A stretch of DNA of 64,000 nt from Kryptolebias marmoratus (GCF_001649575.2 NC_051439.1:10022826-10086825), one strand, 5' to 3'; counted from the stretch's first letter, positions 36,400-50,829 are shown. Translations and numbers: made by a program. Notes: generated by a model from the letters alone, not told the origin.

Positions 36400-36620
36400 T
36401 GCTGAACAACAGAAAACAAAGCAAACCCCAGCAGCTGTCCTTGGACTTGGTTCGGGCCGGGCAGAGGTGGAACCTAAAGGCTCGGAAAGTGTGTAATGAC
36501 AATTTTACTGCTCGTGCCGACTGAAGGAAAACAGCGGTCTGCTGCCCTGGTGACTTGTGCTGGGGATCAATGGTCATTAATCTTTTTAAAGAGGCTCTGG
36601 TTGCACTTTTTTTAGGTGGT
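36400..36620. promoter_or_regulatory. Candidate conserved noncoding element
   Basis: Complex sequence ending GGATCAATGGTCATTAATC, with homeodomain-like ATTAAT. The 100-codon minus frame across it matches nothing. Weak call. Confidence 0.25.
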
Positions 36621-37637
36621 AGAGCGATTGCTGACCCAAGAATAGGACGTCTTTCTGGGTCCACAAAGCAAGGTTTTCTGTGTTTGGACGGCACAGCACT
36701 TCTTGTCTGTTTTGCTTAAAGTAGAGCTCAGTCAGACTGAAGATGGGCATAAAATATTCTGCAAAACTTACCATTTTTTTTCTCCTTAGTGATAACGCAG
36801 TAAAACATTGCAGTTTTAATTTACAACTCATTCAAATATTTCAGTTTATTGCTTTGATAAAACTTAGCAGGTTTTTAATAAATAAAGCCTTTAGTCATTT
36901 TTTGTGTGTTTACATTGATAGATGAAGATATGAAAAATAGATAATATTAAAATCTAAATGTATTAGGTTTAACTTTTTTGTGAGTTGCCCGATTCTGGCT
37001 ACTGAGCTACGTCTTTACTTTTTGCAGAATTTGTTGTTTGACAAATACAAATTTAGTTTCAGAATTTTCAAAAGATGTGTGGCTTCCACAAAATAGGTCA
37101 AGTATTTCCCCTCAGAGACTGACGACTATAATTATCATTCACAATCTGTATCTTTATTCACTTCTCGCCTTGGAATTAATAGACTCAGGACGTGCTGCTG
37201 ATCTCCTAAAGGGGCCTTTCAGGTTTTGCAAACCATCTTATCATATAGTAGAACTCAGCAGCTGTGTGTCTTTCTTTAGCTCTCTTACACTTACATAACA
37301 ACTTATCAAAGCGCACAGAGAATACGCTTTGTACCAAAACTGTGCATCAACCCCCCCCCCACTGACTTATTAAATCACACAGTGCAGGTTACATTAAACA
37401 TATGAAACAGCTGAAATCTCAGTATCTGTAATAAGTACCTCTGTGAATACCTAAATAAATCTTTGTCAGGAAAAGATGGTTGCTTTTTAAGCACATCAAT
37501 TCAAAATTTCAATTGATGATTCAGCTTTGAAAAGAGTAAAATGAGAACTAAAAACACACCAAGAATTGTTACAATTTGCGCTGATGTGTGATATTTTTCC
37601 ATATGTGCTGAGCGTCAGAACTTATAAACTACAAAGC
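36621..37637. other. Gene-desert DNA, no gene seen
   Basis: AT-rich unique sequence with a C10 run near 37350. No supported feature. Confidence 0.45.
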
Positions 37638-38814
<1,177 letters not shown>

Positions 38815-39145
38815 GGACAGGGTTAGCACTGTCGCCTCACAGTGAGGAGGTTGCAGATCGCCTCCCGACCTGAGTGGAGTTTGCATCTTCTCCCCATGCA
38901 TGCGTGGGTTTACTCCGGCTTCTCCAATTTCCTCCCACAGACCAAAAACAAGCATGTTAGGTTAAGTGGTAACTCTAGTGTGAGTGGTTGTTTGTCTCGT
39001 TCATCTCTATGTGTCCCTGTGATGGACATGCGGCCTGTCCAGGGTGTCCCCTTGCCTCTCGCACAGTGACCACTGAAGATAGGCACCACCTGGCCCCCCA
39101 CCCCCCCGACTGGAAAAAAAAAGCAGATAAAGAAAATGGATTACC
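38815..39145 (+). mobile_element. Abundant fish interspersed repeat (SINE/LINE-tail type)
   Basis: The order GGTTAGCACTGTCGCCTCAC, GTGGAGTTTGCATCTTCTCC, GGGTTTACTCCGGCTTCTCC, TTCCTCCCACAGACC, ATGTTAGGTTAAGTGGTAAC, CCTGTCCAGGGTGTCCCC and a final AAAATGGATTA is that of a very common fish repeat I know by sight. The start resembles a tRNA A box, which suits a SINE-type head. Short frames across it (75-85 codons) are shadows. Confidence 0.85.
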
Positions 39146-40180
39146 GTAACCTTTAAAAAGTTGTTCGAAACTTTTTACATCTCCAGGCATAATGCTATTA
39201 AACTCTGTCAAAGTCAAATTAAAGAATGACAAAAATATTTTCCTTTTGGTGCCACTTTTGCACCTATATTTCTGTCTGTTTCTTCAGTTTCGGTTTAATA
39301 TTATTGAATATAAAGCAGAATCACCTTTTACTTGTAGAGGATGCTCAGGCAGCAGACAAAAGAACACGTTTTCTTAGCTCACTGGCAGATGGTGTTTAAA
39401 GTTATAAATCAAAGCTGACTTTATTGGAAACCGTAATATTGGCAGCCATAAAGTGACCCATCATTAAGAGCAAATGGGAAATATAAAAAGGCTGTTATTG
39501 TACAAGTAAAGGTTAGAAACTTCTCCAAGAGTTTTAAAACTCTCAGTGCATCACGGTTTCTTCCTCTCACAGTCCTTTTATTTATTTAGTTAGTGTTTCT
39601 AGCTTCAAGACCAGTAGTTATGTTTCTTCTCAGGTCAGTATTATAATGACAACAAGAAAATATTTTATACATTCAGCTCATTATTCACTACGTCTAATTA
39701 ACGCCACACTCGAAAAAAGGAAAATGCAATTAAGCATCTACTGCCTGTCCCTGTAGGGAGCTCCATTTAGGTGTAAATCTTCTCTGGTGTAAAAGAAAAT
39801 CCATTTTTATTGGTAACACAACAGCAAAACCTTTATTTTTATATCCCAAAAGGAATTAATTTTGCTGCAGCCCCCTAGCTATAATTTTAAGTTTCTTCTA
39901 TTTTCTCAAGTTTAATTGAATATTTTTGCATCCGTTTTATTTAATTCATTTTTGCACCAGTTATATTTGCCTTGTTAAAAAACTAAAGGCAAATATTTTC
40001 TGTGTGACGGTTTGATATTTGTTGACTGTATATGAAAGGTGGATCAGAAGTAACGCCAAAGAGCACCAAACTGCAACACCTCTCTGGCTGATATTTCAAA
40101 TCTCTCTGCCTCCCATTCAAAGAGCATCCTCTTCTCTTCTTATTCTACTCAGACAGTAATTTTTTTTACACAAGTCATTA
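39146..40180. other. Gene-desert DNA, no gene seen
   Basis: No coding exon. A short complex stretch at 39410-39500 may be regulatory. Confidence 0.4.
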
Positions 40181-40530
40181 TGACATCATTAGCCCATTTC
40201 ACTCCTTCTCATTAGTGACTCCTCTAAAAATAAGCCCATAATTAAGAAGACATAAAGCCTGACGGATCTGTGTTTGAAATCATGGCCGGTTTGATTGGTC
40301 TGAAAGCCGACTGACGTGTCATAAAATCTAATGAGGAAGACATCTGAGACATTAATTCGCTGCTGAACTTGAGTTGCATGTCAATTGTTTTGATTTATGA
40401 GTGTTATTTTGTCATTATATTTATTGATTAAGCGCGTAATATATTCTCCACTGGCAGTTTTGCTCCGGTTGTTTTAATTGGCTTCTGTTCATTATAATTA
40501 TTGTACATTAAATTAGACAATCAAATCCTC
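40180..40530. promoter_or_regulatory. Candidate conserved noncoding element, strongest by appearance
   Basis: A long non-repetitive stretch with many homeodomain-core words (CCCATAATTAAGAAG, GATTAAGCGCGTAATAT, GTTTTAATTGGC, TTATAATTATTG) and short CpG-containing words, and no open frame of note. This is the usual look of deeply conserved vertebrate developmental enhancers. Confidence 0.4.
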
Positions 40531-43500
40531 AAAAGATTCAGACATCGGGATTTTTGTTGATGATTTCTATTTTAACTGTACATACAGACAATTTTGTCAC
40601 CAATGTACACTGACATTTGTATTTCTTTTTTAATTAAAAGCAAAATAATTCTTATTTTAACAATTCATGTGGGTTAATAATGAGTAGTAGTAGTGCTAAC
40701 ATTTACTGATAGCTCAGATCTCTTCCAGTTCCTAAATCCTTAATTTAACATGTTGTTTTAACTCAAAATATAAGTTAATAGGGTTGCCTTAAAAATCCAA
40801 AATAAGTGAAAAAACATCATTTTTCCTGACATTATTTTATGTTATCTTGATTTTAAAAAATGCTGTTAAACGTTTGCATCAGTTTAATTAACTTGGATTT
40901 GATTAAAACTTCTTGTGTAGTTGTTTGAATCTGCAAACCTATTTAATTTTGATTTATCTTGATTAACATTTATTAAGTGATTTGAACTTAATCATCTCAT
41001 AAACTTGTGATGGTGCAACAAATTACTGCCGTGGTACAGTAGATAAATGCACAATTTTTAATTAATCTTTCAGTTTACTTACTGTTACTTAGTTGAAAGA
41101 AACACCCCAAAATGGCATAAGAAACATGGAAATTAAAAACAGATATATCAATATAGTTTTAGAGATGAACTCAGTGAGGGGAGGGACAGAGCACACACAA
41201 AAAAACACCATTTCTGTTTTTTGTGTTTTTGTTATCAGTTATCCACCAATCAGAAAGTTTGGATTCAGGTCCAAGTTAACCCATCAAACCTGCGTGAAAC
41301 CAATAGGAAGCGATGTTTGACTGGATTGTTGTTCTATATATTCTTGTTTTTAATGATCTTTTTTTATTTCAAAGTGAACCTAAATGTCCAGCTATAAGGA
41401 ATTGTAGCTGTGATTACAAACTGGACCATTAAAGAAGCAACATAAAGGAGTTTATTCAAGGTTAACAGCAATTTTATATTCATTTTCCTTATAATACTGT
41501 GTCTGTTTGTCTCTGTGGGATTTTGTTCTGGCCCTCGACAGTCCAGCGTTTGGCCCAGATGACCCAATTAAGAGCCAGTTGAGCTGAGCAGGAAGCAGGG
41601 AATCACTGTGGATCTCATCTGGTCCTCAAAGTGAGTCGTGATGGACATCAGCTGGGTCTGAATTTACCACAGCATGCAATCACAGAGGAGCCAAATGTAT
41701 ACGCACGCTTACATAAAGATCAACTATTTAAGCTGTCAAAGGAAGCAACATTTACCCGTTTTGAGCAATAGTTGCTAGTACACCATGTTTCACAGATATC
41801 TGCTTATAAAAACTGGCATTTATAAGTATTAGGCTTTGATGTTATTTTTTTTTTCTGCCCTAAATTCCTGACAAGCCTCATTACAAGCTTTTAAGCTGAC
41901 ACCAGCTCCACGTGAAACTCCAACTTCTAGATTTCCTGAGAAAAAATTAGCGTCTGGTGGGAATTATTTTTCCCATGAGCTCTGTGTAAAAGATGCTGCT
42001 TTTTCAGATATCATAAATTAGCCTTTCCTACCTCATAAAACAACATCCGACATGAAGCATTAGCAGTAAAGATGTTTTCTTCTGTGGTTTTTGTCCCACA
42101 TATCTGTGGACATAACTCTTCTCATACATCTCTGGTTATAGACTGTATTTGTTTTATATATTATATTTATTATTATTACATATATTTGCCTTTAGATTTT
42201 ATGCTGTCTCTGTTTTTATACACAACTATAAACTGAAAAAAAAAGTTTTATACAACTTTATTGTCAAATTACAACCAAGGAAATTGAACTTGGACTCTAT
42301 TTTTACATATGCCTTTAGATTATTTAACTAAACAGTACATTCCAGTTAGGTCGCCAAAAGTAATACTAGTTTGATCATTTGTCAACTAAAAGAATGTGTC
42401 AAACATGTGCAATCCAAGCAAATCAAGGCACAGCAGGTACATTTCTTAGCGCACCTCTGTTTGTGCCCACTTGTCTCCAGACTTCAAGCCTCGATGTTGT
42501 TACAGAACAGCTCGCTGACATTTTGCGAGCACTCTGAGTGCTCATAATGCAGAGTGTGCTGGGAATAATCAGCAGGCACAACATGTCTAATGCAAAACAC
42601 AGAGTCTGTTTTTCAGGGCTTGGAAAGGAATGAAACTATTTGTAATATTACTTATTGATCCCACTAAGTTCTCTGCAAAATAACTTTTGTATCAGCCTTC
42701 TTGCCACAAAACGTATGCCCTCCTGAGGCAACTGGAATCATTTGAAATTAACAGGATCTTGCCAAGGTTTGAAGCATTTGATCCGTGGCCAAAACAAGTG
42801 TTTGGAACAATCAATATTCTGCCAATACTGGCAGCTCGACTTTATGTTTAAATGTGACAGCAGTCAGCAATCAGTCTCCTTATCCACCCACTGACGACTG
42901 CCGGTCAAGCCTTGTTAAGCTTATCAACAAGAACTTGACTTTTAACCCAAAATCTGTTATGTCCACCTCAAACACAGAGCAAGAATCCTTTGGCGTTACT
43001 GATCAATATTCTCATCTTTTTCCCCCTTCACCTTTAGAACAATGTTATTCTGCTGCCACACCGAATGCGTCATATCTGACTCACAGTGCGTGGTTTTACC
43101 CCAGCATACATTTCCAAACTCATCAGTCACTATTCTACCTCTACAGGTCATGACCATCATGCAGCCAGGGGCTTTTATTCACACCACGCGCCCTTCAAAA
43201 AAATCTGAAAAGAGCGGTGCTTTTGCTAACATGTCCCTTCAAAACCTTAATCAATTTTTGTTAGATTGTTTGCTTTTAAAAAGATTTCGTTTCACGCTTG
43301 TATTTTTCTCTAATGTTAGGCTGAAAATAGGGGAAATTTTAGTTTTAGTATTCTGAAAGCTGCCCCCATGAACTTATGGCTAAATCCTAAAGTTTGTATG
43401 ACATCGGGGGGGATCTAAGCAGGCTGATATCACCATAAATCCCAAAGAGATTTCAAGTATCTGATCAAGAGATCCCTAAACGATAATGACTGAAGACGCC

Positions 43501-43955
43501 TCCATTACTAACCTTTGTTGGTTTATGTAGCTGACAGCAGCATTCAGTGTATCACATGGCTATTAGCATATCCAGTATTCCAATATGTGTCATTGGTAAT
43601 ATAAAGACGTATTTTCTTTGCCAAAATAAAGAAAAATGACAAGGAGACAGAAACAGTAATCAGTAAAAGTGTCAATAAGGTACACAAATCTGCATTTCCT
43701 GTCATTTCAGAGCATTTACCATTTAATTTATAACCATATAATACCATTTGTTGCTTTATTTTTAGATTGTTCTGCTAGCTTTTTAAATTAAGTTTAATCT
43801 CTGCAGTGCTACACTTGTTATAAAAAAGGACTATATATTAGAAAATAAAGGGTACTTTTCAGTACTGCTCTGCAGAGGTGTCAGGTGTATGCAAGGATTC
43901 TAGTTTATTAACTTTAATATACCGATGATGTGCAGAAGTATCAGATTGAGATTCA
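40531..43955. other. Gene-desert DNA, no gene seen
   Basis: AT-rich. A 122-codon plus frame at 42785-43153 and a 104-codon frame overlapping it resemble no family. Minor complex patches near 41560-41720 and 42420-42600. Confidence 0.45.
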
Positions 43956-43959
43956 ATAT

Positions 43960-44700
43960 TTGCATTTACTCCATCTCCAATGACTCAAATCAAAAGCTCT
44001 TGATCAGGACAGCCGCTACTCTCAGTTGGCACAGGAAGTGACTGAAATGTAATTAACAAACAACGGCATCTCTTTTGGGGATAATTAAGCGTTAAAACTG
44101 CAGTTCACTCTTTCCTCTAAACAGAAAAATACAGACGGTGTTCATCAGTCCTCGTGTCTCTCAGCGGATGACTCGCTAAAAATAGAGGCGTTTCAAAAGT
44201 GGGCGAGATGCTGGTAAACAACGACGATCACCCTTTGTTTTTGTTGTGATGATGAAAGTGTCAAAATAAGAAAAGAGGATACGACTGTTTTTCTTATGAA
44301 TAATAACTGAATCCAAGATGTAAGAGTTCAATGGGAGGGCTCTGTCAAGAATAAATCAGTCAAGTTAAAGCCCACTTGTTATGGGTGGAATTAGTCCCCC
44401 CACCGTCTGCATTTCTTCACGTCCCATTCTTCTTTTGACTAAACCTGTCATTCTGCGCACCAAACAAGGTGACAGACTCCTCGGCGAACACAAACTGCAT
44501 TACCAAAGATGGCCAAGATCCCCATGACGTCAGCCTGCTATCAAATCGCCGCACGGTAATTTGTGTCATCCTGCAAGGTGACAGACAGCGAAAGGTCAAG
44601 CATGAAAAGTCCTAGACAGCATGATGTACTAAAAGGCTGCCATGACCTTCAGGCAGTGGCATTCTGGGAAGAGGAGAGCAGCATTATGATGTATGTGGGG
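43960..44700. promoter_or_regulatory. Candidate cluster of conserved noncoding elements
   Basis: Two complex, non-coding blocks. 43960-44120 has GAAATGTAATTAACAAAC and GATAATTAAGCG. 44330-44700 has CAAGGTGACAGAC twice (near 44465 and 44575), GATGACGTCA-like CCATGACGTCAGCC (full CRE TGACGTCA at 44525-44532) and AAAGGTCAAGC, a nuclear-receptor half-site. Confidence 0.4.
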
Positions 44701-45655
44701 GTAATTGAAACACACACAGCACAATGATTAGTGGAGAATTTTATTCGTCACTACAAGGTTGTAAAAAAAAAAAGTCTGGGTTGTTCGTTTTGATTTGCAG
44801 CCCTGCCCTACTTGTGATGAGCCCACCGCTGACTATAAAAAGGAGAAAGTAGTTGGATTTACTTGTTCATTTACCAAGGTTAAAAATAAATAGAAGCAGT
44901 TTAGCTCCATGTAGGCATTGATTATCACTTGGCTTACAGCAAACCCTCCTAATATCACAGTTTCCATCATCAATACTTCACAGCTTTCTCCTTATAAAGA
45001 AATAATCAAGAGCGGTTTGCCGACTTTACTCCCGCACTGCTTGTGTTCATGTTTCTGAATATGTTCACCTGTCCAGTAACAAAAAATAATGTTATTTTAG
45101 CTGTAGTTTTGTTCTGCTTGATTCATGTTCTTATTCATTTACAGTGAAAGGTGTCTTAAAACGAATTAAAATCATGAGAGAACTAAAACATCCAAACATG
45201 TAATATTGCTTTTTACATAAACTGCTGAGAGATTTTAAGGTTTGAGTTGTTTGCTCTTAAATGGGCTCTGATTTGAGAAGTTGTTTTAGTCACCTAAGCA
45301 AGTTTCTTCTTCATTTTTCAAGCAGGGATTTCACTGACTGCTGCTTACAGCAGGTAAGATACTGGCTACTAATAAGTATTTCATATAACAATGTTGTTGT
45401 TTTTTTAATCTTTCAGTTCCCGCTGCCCCATTTAATCAGGTTAAAGCTCGAACTTTGCATTTTCGTAACAGATTATACTAAACTTCACATGAAACTTTGC
45501 AAATGGGAGCATCGGCTCTCCGTGTCAGAGAAATACAAACAGTCTTTTCCATTACACTGTTATGAACCTAAACATTAAACATGTTATTTGCAGTTGCCAA
45601 TATGTCCACTCCTGCTCAGACTAGCTATGACCAAAAAAACATTCTGCTTGTGGTT
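44701..45655. other. Gene-desert DNA, no gene seen
   Basis: A 105-codon plus frame (45261-45578) resembles no protein I know. Otherwise AT-rich unique sequence. Confidence 0.45.
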
Positions 45656-45905
45656 AATCCTTCACACTGATAACTGATGGTCTCCAAATGTTACAAAAAA
45701 GGCCTTAAAATCCTCCTCATTGTTGTTGAGTCATTGCTAGCATCTTTCCTCCTTGGCATTGTGTTCACACACATCTAAATCCTCCAGAAAAGCAAAACTT
45801 CTGCTTCTTCTTTAGAAGCTCACACTTGCTGATGATCGGTTAATTAACTGGTTGTTTAAATCCTATGAATCTAGTCAGGATTTTCTTATTTTTTGACACA
45901 CTACT
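45640..45905 (-). mobile_element. Tc1-like transposon remnant, same family as copy A
   Basis: Minus-strand reading gives a transposase start at 45759 (MPRRKDASND), which degrades within about 15 codons. Upstream are the family words GTGTGAACACAATGCC and CTTGCTGATGATCGG (plus strand). Only the 5' end of the transposase and one terminal region (TTTTTTGACACAC, near 45891) remain. Confidence 0.75.
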
Positions 45906-46059
45906 GTTGGATTTTGAAAGTAAAGTATGCTGTAGTTGTTGCACAAAAACTAAAAAAAAAAAAAAAAGAAGTGATGCCTATTTTATTCCAAGTGTCCGAC
46001 CAGTGAGAACTCCGTACAAATCAAACCCTCAATGAGTTGAACTCCGACAGAAGGCCCGT

Positions 46060-46390
46060 TTGCTGCTAACACTGGGGGTAATTGCCCTGCTTCACCGCTG
46101 AAATGTCACGGCGGCTCTTATCCCAGGTGGCCTATTCCATCAACTAATAAATGCCATTGCCCCTCTCTCAGCACCGAAGCACCATAGCATAATGACACAA
46201 CACTTATAAAAAGCTGCAGATGACATACACCTCACTTCAGTCGTAATTAGCAGCACTTATCAAGGTCTAATTAGCTGGCTGCTAATATGAGAGCTCATTT
46301 GAATCGGACTAGTCCTGGAGAGAATTTTGTAATCAGATAGCATTAATGGGATTAACAGAATACCTATAAACCAATTGACTACTTTCTTTT
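46060..46390. promoter_or_regulatory. Candidate conserved noncoding element
   Basis: Complex unique sequence with TCGTAATTAGCAGCAC, GGTCTAATTAGCTGG and GCATTAATGGGATTAACAG: three homeodomain-type sites in about 120 bp. It also has CACGGCGGCTCTTATCCC. No coding frame. Confidence 0.4.
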
Positions 46391-48380
46391 CTTTTCTTTT
46401 CATTATTATTTCATCCAAAACCCCAAGTCATTCTGCTGGAAAAGATCACAAAATCCTTCCACATGTGGAGGCACAATGTCTTCACATTTGATTTTAATGT
46501 CAGCCAGCAATTGTCAAGAACCATTTCTCATTTCTATATTAATAACACGAGATGTCAGCGCCAAGCAGAGGAAGGTTAGGCTTTTGTTGCTCTTTTTACT
46601 TCATCCTCCTTCTGACCCTACTGACCAGCTAAGAGAGGGTCAAGCAGCTGCTTCAGTTATTGTGGGTCGGAAATATAATTTACTGCGACATATTGTTGGC
46701 AACACTTCGCAAGGTGATAGTCTGTCCTCTGCGACTCCTTCACACCGGGTGGCTAGACCTTCTGCAAAGTTTACTGGGTGTCATTTATAGCTACCTTTAT
46801 TTTTAAATGTTATAAAAATTGCATAATGTAATCTGAATTCCTTGCTTATTTGACTCTACAGATGAAAAAGTGTCACAAAATGTTTTGTTTTGACCACTTC
46901 TGAATAATTCTGGTCAGAAATATCAACATCCTTAATATGTATAAAATTATGTATGTTTACAAATGTGCTAATGAGTTCTTTTTTGTGTAAGAAGAGGGTT
47001 TTGATTAAATTTTGCCATTTAATTAAGGGTGCCATAGCTTTAAGAAAGCATCCAAATATTTATTTAGGTTTAGTCAAATAAAACGTAAAGAAAAATGCAT
47101 TTTTAGTTGATTTTGTGTTAACTTTTTACTTTGACTCATTATGCCTAAGAACCAGTTTCAGAGAAGACGGAGGTTTTACAGAAAATATATATATACTGTA
47201 CATATATCTTTGTTTATTTCAGACCAAATGGCTGACAAGGCTAAGGCCTATTAACTGCTTATTAGTGATCATGATTGACTGCAGCTAGTATTTTTCCTTT
47301 GACAGCATAAAAAGGATTTGTTTGGCAGAGCTCATAGGACTGACCGATGCTCATCTGTTCCCTTCAGATGGTCAGATTGATAAACAGAGACTAGGCAGAG
47401 AAAAGGGGGTGATTTTACAGCAGTGGTTTGCTTTTACAAGAGTGTGAAGAGAGTGGTCAGCTACAGGTCAACAGAGAGTGCTAAATGATTCAACAATAAT
47501 AAATATTAATAACAATAAATAATTTGAACATCTGTTGTTTTTGTTTTTCTGTTCTTTTTAATATCTAAAAGATGTTTGGTACAAACAGAAACTGCACTGG
47601 CTTTCGGATCTCCTTACTTCTGTTTCCTGAATGTTAACAGCGCTGACCTGTCTTGTACACAGCAGTATGAAGACAATAATGAGAATCACAGTATTGATTT
47701 TCTATTAAAACCCTGCACCGCCTTGTTGCATTTCCTTAACCTTGGCTTCCCTGAACTCAAAGCCGCCCAATTCAATTTGACTTTTTCATCTCCCTCCGTC
47801 TCTCTCAAGGGGAAATTTCATTAACGCTTTATTTCAGTGCTTGGCATCTGTTGTTCATCCCAGGGTTCAGTCTGGGAAGGAAAACAAAACAAAGATAACG
47901 TTGTTAAAGTCTACCTTTTTTTTCAATAGAATGTGCTGCACTCGTGCTCAGAGCAATGTGAGGAATTTAAACAAATTCTGAAAACTTTGTGTTCCAGGAT
48001 GACTTTTGCTTGACGGATTTGTCACCTCTCAAAAAAAAATCCTGAATCCAGAGCTCGTGGCGAACGCGGCTGCCACTCTCAGACGTGTGTCGAAAGTTTG
48101 GGTTTCATGCTGCGTTTTAAGCTCGTTTGGGCTCGACAAGCTTGGACGGACAAAACAGAGCTTTGAGGACTCGCAGGCTTGTCACTGAGCCGAGCTTTTG
48201 GAAGTTGGTGGTCTGTTTAACAGGCGTAACGTTTCTCCTCTGTCAGCCTGGCAGGTGGTTGTACCCACACTGTGACTCTGGATGCACCAGAAAGTTACAG
48301 TATAGCACATGGATGCACGGTTTGTTTGAACTGTTCTTTTTCCAGGGGGGCAATGATCATACATTCTCTGATCCACACAC
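46391..48380. other. Gene-desert DNA, no gene seen
   Basis: Frames of up to 116 codons (48127-48477, plus) have no resemblance to known proteins. (TTTTC)n near 46385 and an ATATATATACTGTACATATAT stretch near 47186 are the only notable structures. Confidence 0.4.
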
Positions 48381-48384
48381 AGTA

Positions 48385-48985
48385 AAAGACAAGCCTAAAT
48401 CTAAACATACACCCCTTGACCACATGCTTTTTGGAGCCATCAACAAGCTTCTGGCATCGTTCTGGGTGGATATTTAACCACTCATTGGTTGAGTTCATTT
48501 AAGTTGCTTGGTTTGCTTTTAAACAAAGTCCACAAATTCTTAACAGGGTTGAGATCAGGCCTTTGGGAAGGTTGGAGGTGCAGTTGAAGAATTTAAAGGG
48601 AGTCCTTCATTAATCCATCCGCTTTGTACAATGCACCAGCACCACAGCATGAAGCCGCCACCACCGTGCCTAACATTCCAAACATATTTCTCACCATTGA
48701 GGCCAAACTGTTCAGTCTTTGTCTCGTCTGACCATTAAACCTTTCTCCAGAAGACAATTTGGCCTGCTCACATGGGCGGAGATTCAGTGAGGCTTGAAGG
48801 TGTCACTTTAGGAGTAGCCCCCTCTCAGTCTACGGGGGACGTGAAAGTGCCTTCATTGAGGGCAGTGACCCTGGTGTTCTAGCAGTTCTCAGTTCATTGG
48901 GGAATTGGTGGTTCCTGGGTCAATAAGTGCTCTCAAGCTCTTGTTTTTTTTATGATGACAGTCATTAATAACAGTAACTAATGAG
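48385..48985 (-). mobile_element. Decayed Tc1-like transposon, second family
   Basis: Words such as AAGCTTCTGGCATCGTTCTG, GGGTTGAGATCAGGCCTTTG, ACAGCATGAAGCCGCCACCA and CTCGTCTGACCATTAAACC are the antisense of a Tc1 transposase middle region as I know it. The frame is broken throughout. The terminal repeats were not located. Confidence 0.7.
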
Positions 48986-49059
48986 AAGCTAAAAGACATT
49001 ATAGAACCTTCAGAACTACTTTCTTTAAGGAATAATTGGTTTGTATGTTGTATAAATAT

Positions 49060-49565
49060 CCCACCCTGAAAAATAAATGGTTTAAATATAATTTAAAGCC
49101 CAAAATGAATGACTCTCATGCCCAGGGTGAGAGGTTGTGGCCTCAGACCAAGAAGAACAGCAGTTGTCATTGTATTTAAATGGCACAACAGATTTCAGGG
49201 GGAAAGATGGCTGTCACACCTCAAACAACTTTCAAATCTATCAAAGTAAGTGTAGATTCTGGACTTTGAGGACTTTGAATGTGGTCACAGAATGAGTCAC
49301 TGAGTTAGGGAGATGACTTTTATAAACAGCACTTTAAATACCGGTGCCTTTGCCAACCTCGCCAGAAGATCCCTGGGAAAATATTTCAGCAGGATAATGA
49401 TCTGAAGCGCACAGTTTCTCCAGAGAGGAAGAGAAAGAACCCGATTTCAACACAGCAGAACTCTGTTAGAGGGTTTTGAGGAATAAAAGGAAGCAGCACA
49501 TCTGATAAACAAATGGTTCGAAATTTTTCATCGGGGCAAAATATCAGTTCAACTTAGCAGGGCTG
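49060..49565 (+). mobile_element. Decayed Tc1-like transposon fragment (transposase on plus)
   Basis: Near 49388-49417 the plus strand encodes FQQDNDLKRT, matching the Tc1 catalytic-core motif FQQDNDPKHT with changes. Further words upstream (GAAGAACAGCAGTTG) may belong to the same gene. It lies directly after a relic in the opposite orientation. Confidence 0.6.
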
Positions 49566-50829
49566 CAGGTGAAACAGTTTTGAATTGTTTCACATTTGAG
49601 AGACATACTTTAGGGCAGAGTTGTACTCACTTTTCTTGCTGTTTGACTTTTATCTGTTTTTTTTTTCTTTTTTAAACATCAACGCTGGTCAAAGAGCACG
49701 CCGAAAAGCGAACGCTCAGCAAGCCTTGCGTTGCGGCACAAATATAGCACATTCCAATTAGTTTAATATTTCATTTCACCCGAAGGCAGGCAAAAGCCAG
49801 TCGTGTTTACAGGAGTTTCTTCTTGACCTGGGTTTTTAGCCAAGGCTGCAGGGCTGCGGATCTCCAGGCCCCTGCCCGACCTGCAAACTTCTGATGAAAA
49901 CTGGGTCGGTGCAAAGAGAGAAAGAGAGTGAGATGCTGCTGGGAGCGTTGAATAATTCAGCTCCGACCGCTGAGCTCTGATAACACAAACAGAACAACAG
50001 CAGCACATGAGCAAAGATAGCCGGAGAACTGGATCCGTTTATGTACGAACAGCACATTTTTTTCCTTCTTGTTTTCTTTTTGTATTAATTTAATTAGGAA
50101 AATGTGGAAAGGAAAACCAAAGTTAAGGTAGAAGTTTACATCTTTAGTTTAGAAACATCAACAAAGGTGTGACATTCCAAGCCTTTCTCTTGATATTTAG
50201 GGCAGAAAATGAGAAAATAAAGAAATGCTGAATTCTCATCTGTTTGCCCCTCATTTAAACCTCAACATGAGGAACACCTTTTCATGTGTCAGAGTATGTT
50301 TACTGCACTTCCATCATATCATTAACTTTTACAACCTCTTCTGAATGATCGTGGAAGTGCATACATCTTCACAAAAAAGCTGTTGAGGAAACCTCCTTTT
50401 CTGTTTTTTTCCCAATCACGTACTTTTCTTCCTATCTGCCGTGTCTGCCAGATCCGAGTGAATTCGACGTGGCTGCAGACACGCTCATAAATCTTATAAA
50501 CACCGAGGTAACGCCTTTCAGACTTGCTTACCAGGTGTAATTTGTGGAGAATGGGTTACTCAGTTCTGCGCAGCCAGAGCCCTCCTCAGCTTCAGCTGCT
50601 CGTGCAGCTGGAGGGGTTTATTGTTCAGTGTGGCATCACTACGCCAGGCCATGGCAGAACTGTATATAAAATCCTGACAAAATGATGCAAAATGTATCAC
50701 TTAGTAGCTTTAAGTAGCTTTAAATATAATTCTGATGTACTTTTGCTTCACTTAATTATTTTAAGTGTTTTAATTGATGCTGATTCATAATTGATACTAT
50801 TGTTTTCCTGTTTATAGTGTTTTTCTATT
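49566..50829. other. Gene-desert DNA, possible regulatory patch
   Basis: The stretches 49740-50040 and 50440-50660 are more complex and CpG-containing than their surroundings. Frames of 73-83 codons on the minus strand overlap each other and match nothing. Confidence 0.35.
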
